NCBI RefSeq assembly: GCF_049243985.1
Contig: NC_135379.1
Coordinates: forward strand, 5,213,501-5,277,500
Direction: 5' to 3'
DNA length: 64,000 bases
DNA from: Paroedura picta
Lineage: Eukaryota > Chordata > Lepidosauria > Squamata > Gekkonidae
This document shows, piece after piece, positions 33,601 to 42,640 of this stretch. The position numbers and the translations under genes were made by a program. The first letter of the stretch is position 1; the number at the start of each line of letters is the position of its first letter. The notes under the pieces are model-generated. The model searched no databases and was not told the DNA's origin. It saw only the letters and a list, made by a program, of their open reading frames with translations.

Positions 33601-36600
33601 AGGCATGCGCTGCTGTCACCATTCCTCTCTTCCAAGAGGAGTGTAATGCCTGAATCTGACGTTATGTTTAGTCTTCACCCAAGGAAGTCAGACTTTCTAT
33701 TTCCACGACAACCTTTGAGATCATTCTTATCATTCTTAAAGGAGAACCTAAGAAGGCCTACTTCACCCAGGAACCCTACTTCACCCATTAACCTCTCCAG
33801 ATGTGTATGGACTACAATTCCCATGTGTCCCTGCCCGCACATGGATTTCTCACACCCAAGCCCAGCATATACACTGAAGATCAGTGTGGTCGCTGTAGGC
33901 CATACTCTCTAGTCGCATCCTGGCTAGACTACCATAATTTGCTTCATAAGGTGCTTCCCTTGAATACTATTTGGAAACGCTAATTGATCCAGAGGACAGC
34001 ATTGCAGTTTTTTCCAGAAAGCAGATTTCTGGAACTAGCTGCAGGGAGTTTAAAATCTGGCTTCTGACGTTTTCCAGATTCAATAGCATTTCTAGCCTTA
34101 TTTTCCCCGCACGGCTTTGTTCATAATGTATTTTGGTTTGACACGATTCCACCGGCAGCAGTGCAGAATCACTCCTCTTTGGTTCTGTCGTTCTCCTATT
34201 GCCCTTTGGTAGCTTCAGTTATCGCCCCCCACCTTCAGAGTCCTGCGCTGAAAAACCAGGTGTAAACCCGCTAAATCGGTGAACCAAGCAAGCAAAAACT
34301 CTTCCTGACCACTTACGAGCCAGAAGACTGATCGGAAATCCTGGCGCCCCCGGTGGATAAACAACGTCCCTCTGCAAGCATTTGGGGGGAGAGGGGCTCT
34401 TTGGTGATTACACAAACTGGGGGGCACCGGGTTGGGGACTTGCTCTGGCATAGATGGGACTGCCATGGCCAGTCGGGCTTTCCACACGGAGCGACGCTCA
34501 CCCAACGCCTCCTACGCCCAGTTCCCACCCGCCACCGTTGCACGCACATGCATGCAGGCATTCTCTCTCAGCCCAGTGCTTCATATGCCAACTCAGGCTA
34601 TTAGTCAATTGAGCCCCCCTGCATGCAGTCTACTCCGACTGGGGCCCAGGCAGGGGCTCTCCTAGGGCTGGCACTCAAATCGTTTTCAGAGCAGTTCTTC
34701 CCTGAGCCAGGATTGGCTGCATGCACAGCCTCGGCCGCTGCCCTCTGGCTCTCCCCCCCTCCAAGCACCCCCCCGTTTTCAGGGAAATAATGAAGCGCTC
34801 CAGGAAATCCAGAGCTGTCGAAGCAGCTTGTCCTGCATCTAACCCGGCCTCCCTTTCTCTGCTCCTCTGTGCCAGCAGCAAAGGAATCCACAAAAACTTG
34901 GCAGAACTTCCTGCAAAGGAGAGCTTGAGTCCTTTTCTCCCCGGGATTATTCTAATCTTTTCATTTGTATACGGGTTAGTCGCTTAGGCTCGGCTTTCTC
35001 CGAGTTCCGGCTCTCAAAAGCGTGTGCTGAAATGGTTGCAGTGTGCAAGATCCACAGTGTGCATGATTCAATGGCAGAGAGCATTGGAGGAGATGCGTAT
35101 TTAGCATAGTTAACATAGGAACTTCCTGGAATTTTTCAACTCCTCCTTTCTCACCTCCTGAACAGCACAGCGGACTAAATGACTACAGTTGGACAGTTAG
35201 GAATCTCTCTCCTCTCCTCATTGTAAAAACTAGTTCATTCTTTAAGAAGAGATGCAGAGCTGGGTTTTTGTACCCTGCTTTTTTCTACCCAAAGGCATCT
35301 CAAAGAGGCTTACAATTGCTTATCCTTCCTCCCCCCCACAACAAACACCCTGTGAGGTGGACTGACAGAATAATGGTTCTTGACAAGTTTGATTTGGGCC
35401 TGTGAGCTCCATGCCTGGAATTATTATTGCATATTGTTGGGAGCGTCACTTTTTATTACTAGAATCACAGAATCATAGAGTTGGAAGGGGCCACACAAGC
35501 CATCCTAAAGCATCCAAGAAAAGGGCGTATCCAACCTTTGTTTGAAGACTGCCAGTGGGGGGGAGCTCCCCACCTCCTTAGGCAGCCTACTCCTATGCCC
35601 CCGACCAGGTCTTCCTCTTATACTATACCATTTATTATCCATGTGCATATAATTGACGTGACCCCTGATGAAGACTCCCTGGGCTGAAACATGCTTGGCC
35701 TGTGGCCATACCTCGTGTGACCATTGGGACTGTGCATGCAATGCTACATGGACCACTTACAAGCCAGAAGACTGATGAAACATTCCTATGTTTCGATCCT
35801 GATTTTAATCCGCTTAATGTGCACTCCATAATAAATAGTAGAATGTTAATCTTGCTATGTCTTGCTCAGCCTTCGGGTTCAGCACTTGGAATATAGTTAG
35901 CACTGAGAGGTGTTGGGGGAAAGCCATTGTGTGGCTTTCCAAGCCACTTTTGAATATGTTTTTTATGGGAAAGCGAGGAGTAAATATATTACATATTTAT
36001 CACATTCGTGTTATTCCCTTCCTTCCGGCACGGAACTCTACGCATGACGTCCCCAAGAGAGCAGAAACATTATCCGTTTTACGGAGGCTGCTATACCAGA
36101 TATGTTTTAACTATACCCTAGTTCCAGTTACGCCCCTCTCCTCCCCAGCCCCTCCTCCATCCCAGTCCCAATTCAAATTTTTCTAATTCCGGGGGTGGGG
36201 GAAACCATATTGGGAATGCATCCAGGGAGGAAATGAATCTGTCTAATCGCTGTGCATTATCCTGGCCACAAATCTGAGTTTTGCCTTATAAAGTTTCTGT
36301 CTACACTAATAACAATAATAATAAAAAATTAGACTCAGAGCATCTCACTTCCTCCTTTCCAACAGAGAGCACTTCCGAAATTAACACCCCAGCCAAGACA
36401 TTCCTCGGCGGAATACAGTCAATTAAAATGACACTGATCCATTGAACTGCCCTCCATTCTGCCTGCCAGTGAGTCAGCTCATCCCTCCTTGCTAGGAGTA
36501 CCGATTTAGGCCCACAGATAATGCAGTCACAACGCAAACCCTCTTTCCCATCCCCGTAATTTGCCATAGCCCATTAAGGGTACGGCATCTCTGCAGTTAT

Positions 36601-39600
36601 CGCCCCACAGGGATGTCTCTTCGCAGACAAGCATGCTCAACGCCTCCTGTTAAAAACAGAACTGGGCTTCTGGCATTTGAATGCCTCCAGGAAGGAAAAG
36701 TCAGTCCGGCTCCAGATGCTCCTTATCCTGAATTTGATAGCAACTTTCCCAATCAAAGGCCTCTGTGCATAGTGATAGCTATGGGGCTGGAAGAAGAAGA
36801 AGAGTTGGGTTTTATCCCTCACTTTTGATTGCCCGAAGGAGTCTCAAAGTGGCTCACGATCTCCTTCCTTTCCTTTCCCCACAACAGATGCCCTGTGAGA
36901 TAGGTGGGGCTGAGAGAGCCCTGACAGAACTGACTTGTGAGAACAGCTCTAACAGGACTGTGACTGGCCCAAGATCGCCCAGCTGGATGCATCTGGAGGA
37001 GCAGGGAATCAAACACTGCCATTCTAGCAAGATATTATGCTATATATTTGCGGGAGAGCTTAATTCTGCTGCTTGCTAATTTCCTGCTAATTTCCTGTGT
37101 CCTTCAATCTGCACCTTGATGATTCCTATGTCACTGAGGAAGCCTACCTGTGCACGAAAGCTCACACCTGGAATAAAACTTTGCTGGTCTTAAAGGTGCC
37201 GCTGGACTCACATTTTGTCCTGCTCCTTCAGGCCAACATGGTTTCGCACCTGAATCTGTAGTTAAACACAGCAATCAGTTGCCCTCCAGGCTACGCAGAC
37301 CCAACTCTATCAGCCTCTCCTTCTCTGTTTACGCACTGGGAACTTCACTGCCCCAGCTCCCATGCAGGAACACAAATCAGGGACGGATGAGGCACACCGG
37401 GCCAAATGCTCCCCCGTGTGGGTGCAGGAAGAGGTGGGCCACCTGCCACAACTAAAACTCCAACTAAACCTCCAGTGCGTAAACGGTCCTTGTCAGGCAC
37501 GGATTCCAGCCCCTCAGCCATCCTAGTCGCCCTTCCCTGAACACGTACTAACTTGTCCAGATCCTTCTCTCTCACCTCCAGGCAGATAATGGCTCCTTGG
37601 TGCTCTTTGAACACTCTCAGCTGCTCGCCGGTCACGATGTTCCACGTCCGAATAGTGTAATCAGTGCTCCCCGAAAAGAGTTCCCTGTTCGGGGCATCCA
37701 GTCGAAGGCATAAGATGGCCCCAGTGTGTCCCAGCAGAGTCTGGTGGCAACGCCCACTGGACACCCACCAGACCTTGACAGTACAGTCTGTGCTTCCCGT
37801 CACCAGGAAGTCCTTGTTTAATTTCTCTTCCTCCGACTCTTCCCCTTCAGAATCCTCAAGAAGATCCTTGGAGGAGTAGAGAGCCAAGGTCAGGACACAG
37901 TTCCGATGGCCCCGAAACTCCTGGATCGGCTTCTCTTTGTCCACGCTCCAGCACCGTGCTGTACGGTCATAGGAGCCACTGAAGAGATAATCCTTGGAAA
38001 CCAGGATCCTGTTGGGGGGAAGAAGGAAGTTGGAGTCAAATGTCCTTTTCATTCTTTCTATCCATCCATGTTCTTTTCTCAGTCCCAAGTGTGTTTCAGG
38101 AAAAACACTTCCTAATGGACTTTCTAATGGACTTGTTGATGGACTTGCTAATGAACTCCACCCAGCCACAGGAAAAGTGCTTCCTAGTTCCAGCCCGATC
38201 CCTGAGAGCTTTCCAGATAAGCCAGAATGTGATGCGTTACACACATCCACACCCTGAGAAGTAAATGAGATACCCAGAAACTCATTACGCACACCACACT
38301 TTGGCACAGCATCTTTCAGTGTCTTCAACCTATCCTCATAGCATCTCTAATTCCCTGCTCTTAAATAGCACAAGCCAGTACAATCAACAAAACAGGTCAC
38401 TCAGTAATAAGCAATGAAATAGGATTTGGGCTGTGGAACCAACAGGAGGTTTGATTAACAGAACTGAACTGCAGCTGAAGTGTTTACAACGCGCATTAAA
38501 GGATGCAAAAATCAGACAGTAGGATCCAACTTCTTGCAAACGATTACACAAAAGGATCCAACCTGCAGCAAACTATGCGCACAAGCACAGACCACAGTCC
38601 GCAATCCTTTACCCGATTTCTCTTTGGAAGGACTTGGTTCGACCTACCTGTTCACGATGGACGTGTGACCTCGGTAAACCACCAGGCACTGGCCGGTCGT
38701 GACGTCCCACTTGCGGATGGTGTGATCAGCGCTACAAGTGAAGGCCGCCTCATTTTCTAGGTGGCAGAAAGTAATGTAGCTCTCATGCCCTGCGGACAGC
38801 ACACCAATCAGTAAAATAACACAACGAGTACTTTGGGGGAAGTGCGTCAACGCAGCTGGGCCTCTTTCGTTTTAAGCCAGAGAACAAGTTCCACCATGGA
38901 ACAGAAAGGCATATCGGCACTATAAAGGTAGACCAGTTTTATATACCATGTTAAATGGAACCTAACTGGATCCATTTGGTTAGGGGCAGAGCATTCTGCT
39001 CACAAAACTACAGTTCCTGAGGTAGTAGTAGTAGAATCTAGCACCCGTTGTATTCCTGCATGCAACGGGCTCTGTCCCTAGTCCCTTGAATAATACTTTG
39101 TTGGTCTTAAAGGGGCTGCTGGACTCAAAATTTATTCCGCTAAACTCCAAAACTGCTGTGTAGCTGTGGAATCCTATGCATTCCTCCACTGACCTCCGGA
39201 GATAAAGGAGGCCAACTTCCAACGAAAGTCAGATAGGGATCGAATTCTAGAATGGTTTAATATTCAGTCCCTTGCCCCGTTTGTGTGGCAAGAAAGCTGT
39301 CTGTATGCACGAGACCGCAAACGGTTTACACTTTGGTAATCTGAGCGTTTTCTGACTCAAGCACCCAGACGCTTTCTTTGTTTTGATAATCTGAGCCCAC
39401 CAATCCACAAACTTCTCGCGGAACAGGTTTTCCTTCGGTGTAGGCCTCCACATTCCTCAGCGGCCTTGAGGGCAGTCTATGGGGATCGTATTTAAAGTGG
39501 TATCTCAAGTTCTTGTAGATGGAAAACAACCCCCCCCCCAGCTTGCATTGAAGTTGTTTCAATGCCGGGGAGGGGGGGGCTGTTTATTCAGCTGCGGAGA

Positions 39601-41649
39601 CTCATGTTTTTCGACTAGATGGTTTCTTTCGGCTGAGGGAGAGATCAAGGAACTGCGGGAGGACAAAAATAACAACGACATTGTTGGTAGAAACCTAAAC
39701 TGCAGCAACGCATAGGAAAGATCTGCTGCGTCTCGTTCTAAGGAGGAAACAAAAATAAAGAGATGCCATTGGCTGCTCATCTGGGGGAGTCTAGGGTTGT
39801 CCGGTTCCCCCAGCCACCAGCAGGGGAAGGAGAGTAGGGTGGACAGATCCAGGTTCGGGAAACCACTGGAGATTTCGGGAATGGAGCCTGGGGAGGACAA
39901 GGACTTCAGTAGGGTACGATGCCATGGAGCAGGGGTGGCCAAACTGTGGCTCTCCAGATGTCCATGGACTACAACTGCCAGCAGGGGCTCATGGGAACTG
40001 CAGTCCATGGACATTTGGAGGGCCACAGTTTGGCCACCCCTGCCATAGAGTCACCCCTCCAAACATCCCTTTTCCTCCTCAGGGGAACTGATTTCTGTCA
40101 TCTGGGGATGAGCCGTAATTCTGCAAGATCTCCAGGTGCCTCCTGGAAGGTGAGCCACAAGACCTGGTGGAATGGATACAGTAACATCTGCAAATCTCTT
40201 GGAGATTCCAAGTTTAGGCTCTCTACGGCGTGGCAGATCTTTGCCACGGAAACCCTTTGCCACCAGACTTCCAAGAGCCAATCCCTCGCGTCTGCCCTCC
40301 CTTAAAACCCGCCCCTTCCTTCTGGCTTTTCTCTTGGTTGCTCTTCTTTTCCTTTTGCCTCGTTTACCATCCCTCCCCAATGTGTTGTGTCTTGTCTTTT
40401 ATTAGATGGTAAGCCTGCAGGCAGGGCCATGCAGGGAAAAGGTGGTATTTACAATTATTTCAGCATCGGGTTTTAATCTGAAACGTGCTAATTATTACTT
40501 GACAGCTGCCTTGAGCAACACGCTGCTTTTTCTTTTCTTTTCACCTTCAGTTTTTCTTAACCAGGGCATTCGGGGTACATTATAAATCATTGCAAGCCCA
40601 AAAGAGCACCCTGCAAGATATCAGGAGGCCAGAAAAAAAAAATTAACAGAAATGTTCACTCTTAAGGAAGCTGAGATGGGTAGCTGTGCAGCAGCTTGCA
40701 AAATCCCATAGGGCTACTAGAATTGTACATGCATCAGCATCATCTGAACTGACTCAAACTTTATTGTAGGGACACAGAACATAAATTCAGACTAGAGTTT
40801 CTTGCTTCGGCCGCTCCAGCGATCACGGAAGCCCGAGATTGCCCAGGTGGCCGAAGGGCACTGAAGCGGGCAACCCTAATTCAGACATCTCAGTCCTTAA
40901 CACAGAACTATTTACTTATAAGTACTTGGTTTACGGGTTAAGAGAATCTCTAATCTGGAGAACCGGGTTTGATTCCCCACTCCTCCACATACAGCCTGCT
41001 GGGTGATCTTGGGTTAGTCTCAGTTCTTTTAGAGATTTTCTCACAGAGCAGTTTCTTCAGAGCTCTCTCAGTCTCACCTACCTCACACAAAGGGTAGGCA
41101 ACTGAGCAGGTGATGGCAAGTCACTTTAAGGCTCCTTTGAGTGGAGTACAAAAATTAGCTCTTCTCTTCTTCTAAACAATTAACAGAATGTCTTAATGCA
41201 GACAGGGATGCCAGCCTCCAGGTGGGGCCTGGGGGGTCCCTGGAATTACATCTCATCTCGGCACTACAGACGTAAGCCCCCCCCCCCTGGAGAAAATGGC
41301 ATCTTTGGAGGATGGGCTCTCTGGCATTGTACCCTCCGAGGTCCTCCACCTCCAAATCTCTAGGAGTTTCCCAATCTAGGCCTTGCAATGCTACCCCCCA
41401 ACCCCGCCAGTGGCCAGAGGGGACCCTGCAGCCCCATGACAGTGTCTGAGAGCCAGGGCCTGTAACAACGGGCATGCGGACTGTACCTTGAAAATGACCC
41501 CTGCACTGGCTGTCCGCAGTGCTCCAGAGCCGTGCAGTGCCGTCCTCGCTGCCGGTCAGCAGCCACTGCCCGTCGGGACTGAGGCTGAGCCAGTTGATCC
41601 CTCCCTGGTGATCAGTGCAAACTTTCAGTGCTGAGCTGCCTCCTCCCAT
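24418..41649 (-). CDS. WDR86: WD repeat-containing protein 86, six coding exons, 399 aa
   Basis: Coding exons on the - strand: 41649-41487, 38789-38648, 38008-37576, 31088-30953, 25492-25389, 24639-24418. The total is 1200 nt and all junction phases agree. The protein starts MGGGSSALKVCTDH and follows human WDR86 (376 aa as I recall it) throughout. Eight WD motifs are visible, each with a GH/EH/AH entry and W-D/S/N-x exit: about residues 15-45, 57-85, 95-124, 135-184, 195-226, 237-266, 277-306 and 317-346. An acidic insert (residues 151-164) lies in the loop of WD4. The C-tail (347-399) is basic and carries the conserved SLSRLF-N-VGC motif. It should fold as a beta-propeller scaffold; its biological role is not established. 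It is convergent with NUB1. No internal stop or frameshift is seen. Confidence 0.96.
24915..25316 (-). mobile_element. tRNA-like (TCT)n SINE, full copy joined to a truncated copy
   Basis: A truncated copy (24915-25052) is followed by a fuller copy (25053-25316), both opening with AAGAAGAA(GAG)TTGGT on +. The fuller copy shows 'GCCCAAGGTCACCCAGCTGG' and a box B-like 'GGGAATCAAACC'. Confidence 0.75.
25389..25492 (-). CDS. WDR86: WDR86 coding exon 5 (residues 292-326)
   Basis: Acceptor TTGTAACAG|TGT, donor ATTCAG|GTGAGA, phase 1 to 0. It encodes FTGSGDACIRAFNT and RMFRGHKLVINCIQ. Confidence 0.95.
25798..25863. mobile_element. Half foldback hAT MITE (right arm)
   Basis: Only the arm 'GGCAGGGGCTCATGG...' to 'GGTTTGGCCACCCTTGCC' is present, with no left arm and no target duplication. 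Confidence 0.6.
25888..25995 (-). mobile_element. 5S rRNA-derived SINE fragment
   Basis: The + strand reads 'CCGTGGTCTCCCACCCAAAT', 'CCAGGGCTGACCCTGCCTGG' and 'CACGATCAGGCTCGC', the reversed 5S-like head. Confidence 0.65.
26070..26200 (-). repeat. Retroelement 3' tail, (TTTAT)n at its left end
   Basis: 'TTTATATACCGCCCTCCCCA' preceded by a (TTTAT)n run and followed by 'GGCTCAGGGAGGTTTACAT' is the reverse of the tail described at 7478-7545. Confidence 0.6.
26302..26460 (-). mobile_element. 5S rRNA-derived SINE
   Basis: 'AAGTCACCACCGACTCACGG', 'TTTTCAAGGAAAGAGACGTT', 'GCATCATGACCCCGG' and 'GCTTAGCTTCTGAGATCTG' match the tail and head of the family in reverse. The central 5S portion is shortened. 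Confidence 0.6.
26480..26690 (-). mobile_element. tRNA-like (TCT)n SINE, partial
   Basis: It has the 'GATACCCCGCTTTTCCCTAA', 'CCACAAACACCCTGTGAGG' and 'GGGCTGAGAGAGCTCTGAG' blocks. The tRNA-like end is lost. Confidence 0.6.
27109..27240. mobile_element. Foldback hAT MITE
   Basis: CAGGGGTAGTCAAACTGCGG on the left and GATTGACTACCCCTG on the right. The flanks (TTCTACGG and TATCTACA) do not form a clean duplication. It lies in WDR86 intron 4. Confidence 0.85.
27815..28070 (+). mobile_element. tRNA-like (TCT)n SINE, left half of an inverted pair
   Basis: The head 'GCAGTGGTTAAGAGTGG' runs through 'CACAGTCCTGTTAGAGC' to 'GGTATAAAAACCAGCTC' and (TTC)n. The next copy (28084-28372) is in the opposite orientation, tail to tail. 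Confidence 0.7.
28084..28372 (-). mobile_element. tRNA-like (TCT)n SINE, right half of an inverted pair
   Basis: A full-length reverse copy from 'GTAGAAGAAGAAGAGTTGGT' to 'CACCAAACTGGCTCTC'. On the - strand box B reads GGTTTGGTTCTG and box A reads TTGGTTAGGAGTG. Confidence 0.8.
28700..29035 (+). promoter_or_regulatory. Promoter-like cassette, possible histone-gene remnant
   Basis: On + the order is AGCCAATCA (about 28719), AACCAATAG (28742), a CACCC-type box GGGTGTGGCC (about 28762), the hAT MITE (28790-28919), TATAAAA (about 28929), then CTTGTTCCTAAAAGTTCTC and TTCCTGCCGGAGCTGAAGTG. Two CCAAT boxes, TATA and this leader resemble replication-dependent histone promoters. 'CCGGAG..AAGT' followed by CCCTGCT recalls the second codon onward of H2B. 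No histone reading frame follows. It lies in WDR86 intron 4, antisense to it. The histone link is inference. Confidence 0.35.
28790..28919. mobile_element. Foldback hAT MITE, near-perfect palindrome
   Basis: CAGGGGTAGTCAACCTGTGG and its inverse bound the element. The target duplication GGCTAGGT is perfect on both sides. It sits between the CCAAT/CACCC boxes and the TATA box of the promoter-like cassette at 28700-29035. Confidence 0.93.
29632..29925 (-). mobile_element. Sauria-type SINE with Bov-B-like 3' tail
   Basis: The left edge on + (AAAGGTAAAGGTATCCCCTG, then GTCATGTCTGACCC) is the reverse of a Bov-B-like tail. The right edge contains the reversed tRNA-like head with 'GGGATCGAACCCCCAGCC' and 'CACCACAAGAGGCTCT'. 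The middle has 'CCCCCAGCAAGCTGGGTCC' and 'ATTTTACCGACCGCGGAAGG'. Confidence 0.8.
29950..30475. repeat. Complex repeat: one + unit and two - units
   Basis: A left block (about 29970-30100: ATTAGGGTAAATGTTGG, GGGAGGGTTAGGGC, TTAGGAAAAGG) is the inverted copy of a block at about 30300-30440. A second, shorter - copy (about 30204-30270) repeats the block at 30388-30454 at a spacing of 184 bp (shared CATATTTTTCACA). G-rich GGGTTAGGG motifs recur but are not a telomere array. The family is not recognised. Confidence 0.7.
30953..31088 (-). CDS. WDR86: WDR86 coding exon 4 (residues 247-292)
   Basis: Acceptor CTTCTTAG|CTT, donor GATAC|GTAAGT, phase 0 to 1. It encodes LYSGSADRTVKCWLADTGE and the start of the next blade, VSTLKYHAGI. 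Confidence 0.95.
31254..31505 (-). mobile_element. tRNA-like (TCT)n SINE
   Basis: From 'TTTTGAAGAAGAAGACTTGG' through 'GAGTCTCAAAGCGGCTTACG' to 'GCCCCAGGTCACCCAGCTGG'. It lies in WDR86 intron 3, 165 bp upstream (in transcript terms) of exon 4. Confidence 0.7.
32331..32461. mobile_element. Foldback hAT MITE, diverged ends
   Basis: Arms 'TCCATGAACTACAATTACCA' and 'TGGTAATTGTAGTCCATGGA' are inverted copies. It belongs to the GGTGGCCAAACTG subtype also seen at 39930-40042. No clear duplication. Confidence 0.75.
32524..32589. mobile_element. Half foldback hAT MITE (right arm)
   Basis: A single arm from 'GGCTGGCAGGGGCTCATGG' to 'GTTTGGCCACCCCTG', only 63 bp after the element at 32331-32461 and in the same arm orientation. 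Confidence 0.65.
33370..33470 (-). repeat. Fragment of GGTTGCCAAC-ended DNA element
   Basis: 'CCCCTGCAGAAAATGGCAGC', 'GGAGGTGACCTCTATGACAT' and 'CCCTGCTGAGGTTCCCACCT' match the interior of the family. Confidence 0.5.
35240..35365 (-). mobile_element. tRNA-like (TCT)n SINE, tail half only
   Basis: 'CAGAGCTGGGTTTTTGTACC', 'GGCATCTCAAAGAGGCTTAC' and 'ACAACAAACACCCTGTGAGG' match the (TCT)n-side half of the family. Confidence 0.6.
35458..35612 (-). mobile_element. CR1 LINE 3' end
   Basis: The + strand opens with AGAATCACAGAATCATAGAG, the reverse of the CR1 tail (TTCTATGATTCT repeats), then 'TTGGAAGGGGCCACACAAGC', 'GGCGTATCCAACCTTTGTTT' and 'GGGGAGCTCCCCACCTCCTT'. It is a 5'-truncated insertion in WDR86 intron 3. 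Confidence 0.8.
35620..35845. repeat. Unclassified interspersed repeat
   Basis: 'CCTGATGAAGACTCCCTGGG' and 'CTGAAACATGCTTGGCC' precede 'GACCACTTACAAGCCAGAAG'. The last block recurs at about 34308-34331 ('GACCACTTACGAGCCAGAAG'), so the element is present at least twice. Its class is not clear. Confidence 0.4.
36785..37025 (-). mobile_element. tRNA-like (TCT)n SINE
   Basis: From 'GGAAGAAGAAGAAGAGTTGG' through 'GAGTCTCAAAGTGGCTCACG' to 'GCAGGGAATCAAACACTG'. Confidence 0.75.
37125..37260 (+). repeat. Interspersed repeat with 'AAAACTTTGCTGGTCTTAAA' core
   Basis: 'GTGCACGAAAGCTCACACCT', 'GGTGCCGCTGGACTCACATT' and 'CTTCAGGCCAACATGG' give the block order of the family also at 3390-3515 and 60670-60990. 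Confidence 0.6.
37576..38008 (-). CDS. WDR86: WDR86 coding exon 3 (residues 102-246)
   Basis: Acceptor CCCCAACAG|GAT, donor CTGGAG|GTGAGA, phase 2 to 0. It encodes LFSGSYDRTARCWSV, FRGHRNCVLTLA, LVTGSTDCTVKVWWV, GHTGAILCLRLD and GSTDYTIRTWNI. The acidic insert LLEDSEGEESEEEK (151-164) lies between strands of WD4. The open frame runs on into both introns, but the splice sites and protein match set these limits. Confidence 0.96.
38108..38155. repeat. 12-bp tandem repeat, four units
   Basis: Units CTTCCTAATGGA, CTTTCTAATGGA, CTTGTTGATGGA and CTTGCTAATGAA follow one another in WDR86 intron 2. Confidence 0.8.
38648..38789 (-). CDS. WDR86: WDR86 coding exon 2 (residues 55-102)
   Basis: Acceptor TCCGCAG|GGC, donor AACAG|GTAGGT, phase 1 to 2. 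It encodes HESYITFCHLENEAAFTCSA, DHTIRKWDV and VYRGHTSIVN. Confidence 0.95.
39788..40170 (+). mobile_element. GGTTGCCAAC-ended DNA element split by a hAT MITE
   Basis: The left part (39788-39929) has 'AGGGTTGTCCGGTT', 'GAGCCTGGGGAGGACAAGG' and 'GGGTACGATGCCATGGAG'. The right part (40043-40170) has 'CCATAGAGTCACCCC', 'GGGGAACTGATTTCTGTCAT' and 'CCAGGTGCCTCCTGGAAGG'. The MITE interrupts the family's 'ATGCCATAGAGTC' block. Confidence 0.75.
39930..40042. mobile_element. Foldback hAT MITE nested in another element
   Basis: CAGGGGTGGCCAAACTGTGG on the left and the inverse on the right. Flanks CCATGGAG and CCATAGAG are a 7-of-8 duplication with central TA in the right copy. The host element fixes the original target as CCATAGAG. 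Confidence 0.9.
40928..41172 (+). mobile_element. tRNA-like (TCT)n SINE
   Basis: The head contains 'GGGTTAAGAGAATCTC' and a good box B, GGGTTTGATTCCCC, then 'GCAGTTTCTTCAGAGCTCTC' and the tail 'AAAAATTAGCTCTTCTC'. WDR86 intron 1. Confidence 0.75.
41210..41390 (-). mobile_element. GGTTGCCAAC-ended DNA element, partial
   Basis: 'GATGCCAGCCTCCAGGTGGG', 'CCCCTGGAGAAAATGGCATC' and 'AGGAGTTTCCCAATCTAGGC' follow the family order. It ends about 100 bp from the WDR86 exon 1 donor. Confidence 0.7.
41487..41649 (-). CDS. WDR86: WDR86 coding exon 1 (residues 1-55)
   Basis: ATG at 41649-41647, donor TTCAAG|GTACAG, ends in phase 1. It encodes MGGGSSALKVCTDHQGG, SLSPDGQWLLTGSEDG and ARLWST. The start matches the MGGGGSALRVC start of the human protein as I recall it. 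The promoter is not obvious: there is no TATA and only modest CpG upstream. Confidence 0.95.
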
Positions 41650-42094
41650 CTTGCAAGTTCCGACCCAAGGCTGGGATTCCCAGCCACAACGCTACGCTAG
41701 GAGTGGGCGCAAGCCCCAGAGCAGTGCGCTGCCCTAAGGAAGACCGTTCCAGCCGCCATCACAGGAGCAAGGAGGCTGCAGGTGTGTGAAGAGGGGAGCG
41801 GTGGCTCATGAAGGCTCATCCCCTGCTGCAGATCTTGTTAGCCTTTAAGGACTGCTGGGCTCTTGCACTTCTCTAAAGCTGCAGGTATGCGGGTCTGCAA
41901 AGGGAATGAAAGAAAAGGCATGAGGATCAAAACAGAGGATCAAAACAGCTCACTGTCTTGCTGTGCCAGCCTGCACAGGCTAGGGTGGCTAGGCCTACTG
42001 GCCCAGACGGGGGTCCCTCGCTCTCTGGATCCCCATCACCCCTCCACCCTCTGAAACAACCTGCAGTTCATGTATCTGTACACTGTCACTCTTT

Positions 42095-42270
42095 TTAGCA
42101 ACCTAAATAGGCCAGGCTGCCAGGAACTTGTCTGAGCTTAGAAGCGAAGGTTGACAATGGGTGGGAGACCACCAAGGAAAACTAGGGTTGCTATGCAGAG
42201 GAAGGTCATGACAAACCACCTTTGCTCATCTCTTGCCTTGAAAATCCCATGAAGTGGAATTTTAGGGGGG
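42095..42270 (+). mobile_element. 5S rRNA-derived SINE
   Basis: 'AGGCTGCCAGGAACTTGTCT', 'GAGCTTAGAAGCGAAGG', 'GGGTGGGAGACCACCAAGGA', 'TTGCTATGCAGAGGAAGG' and 'CATCTCTTGCCTTGAAAATC' give the full order of the family. Confidence 0.8.
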
Positions 42271-42394
42271 CTCACAATGAGTAGGCTGCAACTTGAGAGC
42301 CCTTAATAATAATTTTGGTAAAATAATGCCTGTGTTTAATTTTGTAAACTGTGAGTTTGCTATGCTTTTTAAACAGTTCCTTTCTCGTTCAGAC

Positions 42395-42490
42395 ATGAAT
42401 ATTAGAAGAGTCCTGCTGGATCGGGCCAGTGGTCCATCCAGTCCAGCCGTCTGTCTCACATGGTGGACAACCAGTTCCTCTGAACAGCCA
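42395..42490 (+). repeat. 'GGATCAGGCC' family fragment
   Basis: 'AAGAGTCCTGCTGGATCGGG' and 'CCAGTGGTCCATCCAGTCC' are the opening blocks of this family. A reversed (ATAAA)n-type tail (42500-42640) follows directly. Confidence 0.55.
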
Positions 42491-42499
42491 CAGCAGGGC

Positions 42500-42640
42500 T
42501 GTCTTTATTTTAATGAATTGTTTAATTGATTTATACACCACCCTCCCGTGCGGCTCAGGGCTCTGTACAACAAACAGATTGCATCAAAACAGCGAAAGAC
42601 CTTAAAACGATACAGAATCAAAATGTTTAAAATCACGAGA
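42500..42640 (-). repeat. Retroelement 3' tail, reversed
   Basis: 'TTGATTTATACACCACCCTC' and 'GCGGCTCAGGGCTCTGTACA' match the reversed tail family (see 26070-26200). Confidence 0.5.

Noticed and set aside
38108-38155. CRISPR-like spaced repeat
   Set aside because: It is a simple 12-bp tandem repeat without spacers, in a vertebrate intron.
37345-38328. 327-residue frame as a single WDR86 exon
   Set aside because: Only 37576-38008 matches WDR86 and is bounded by splice sites. The outer parts are intron.
42095-42190. 5S rRNA gene
   Set aside because: Only parts of the 5S sequence are kept and the SINE tail follows. No T-run terminator in the right place.
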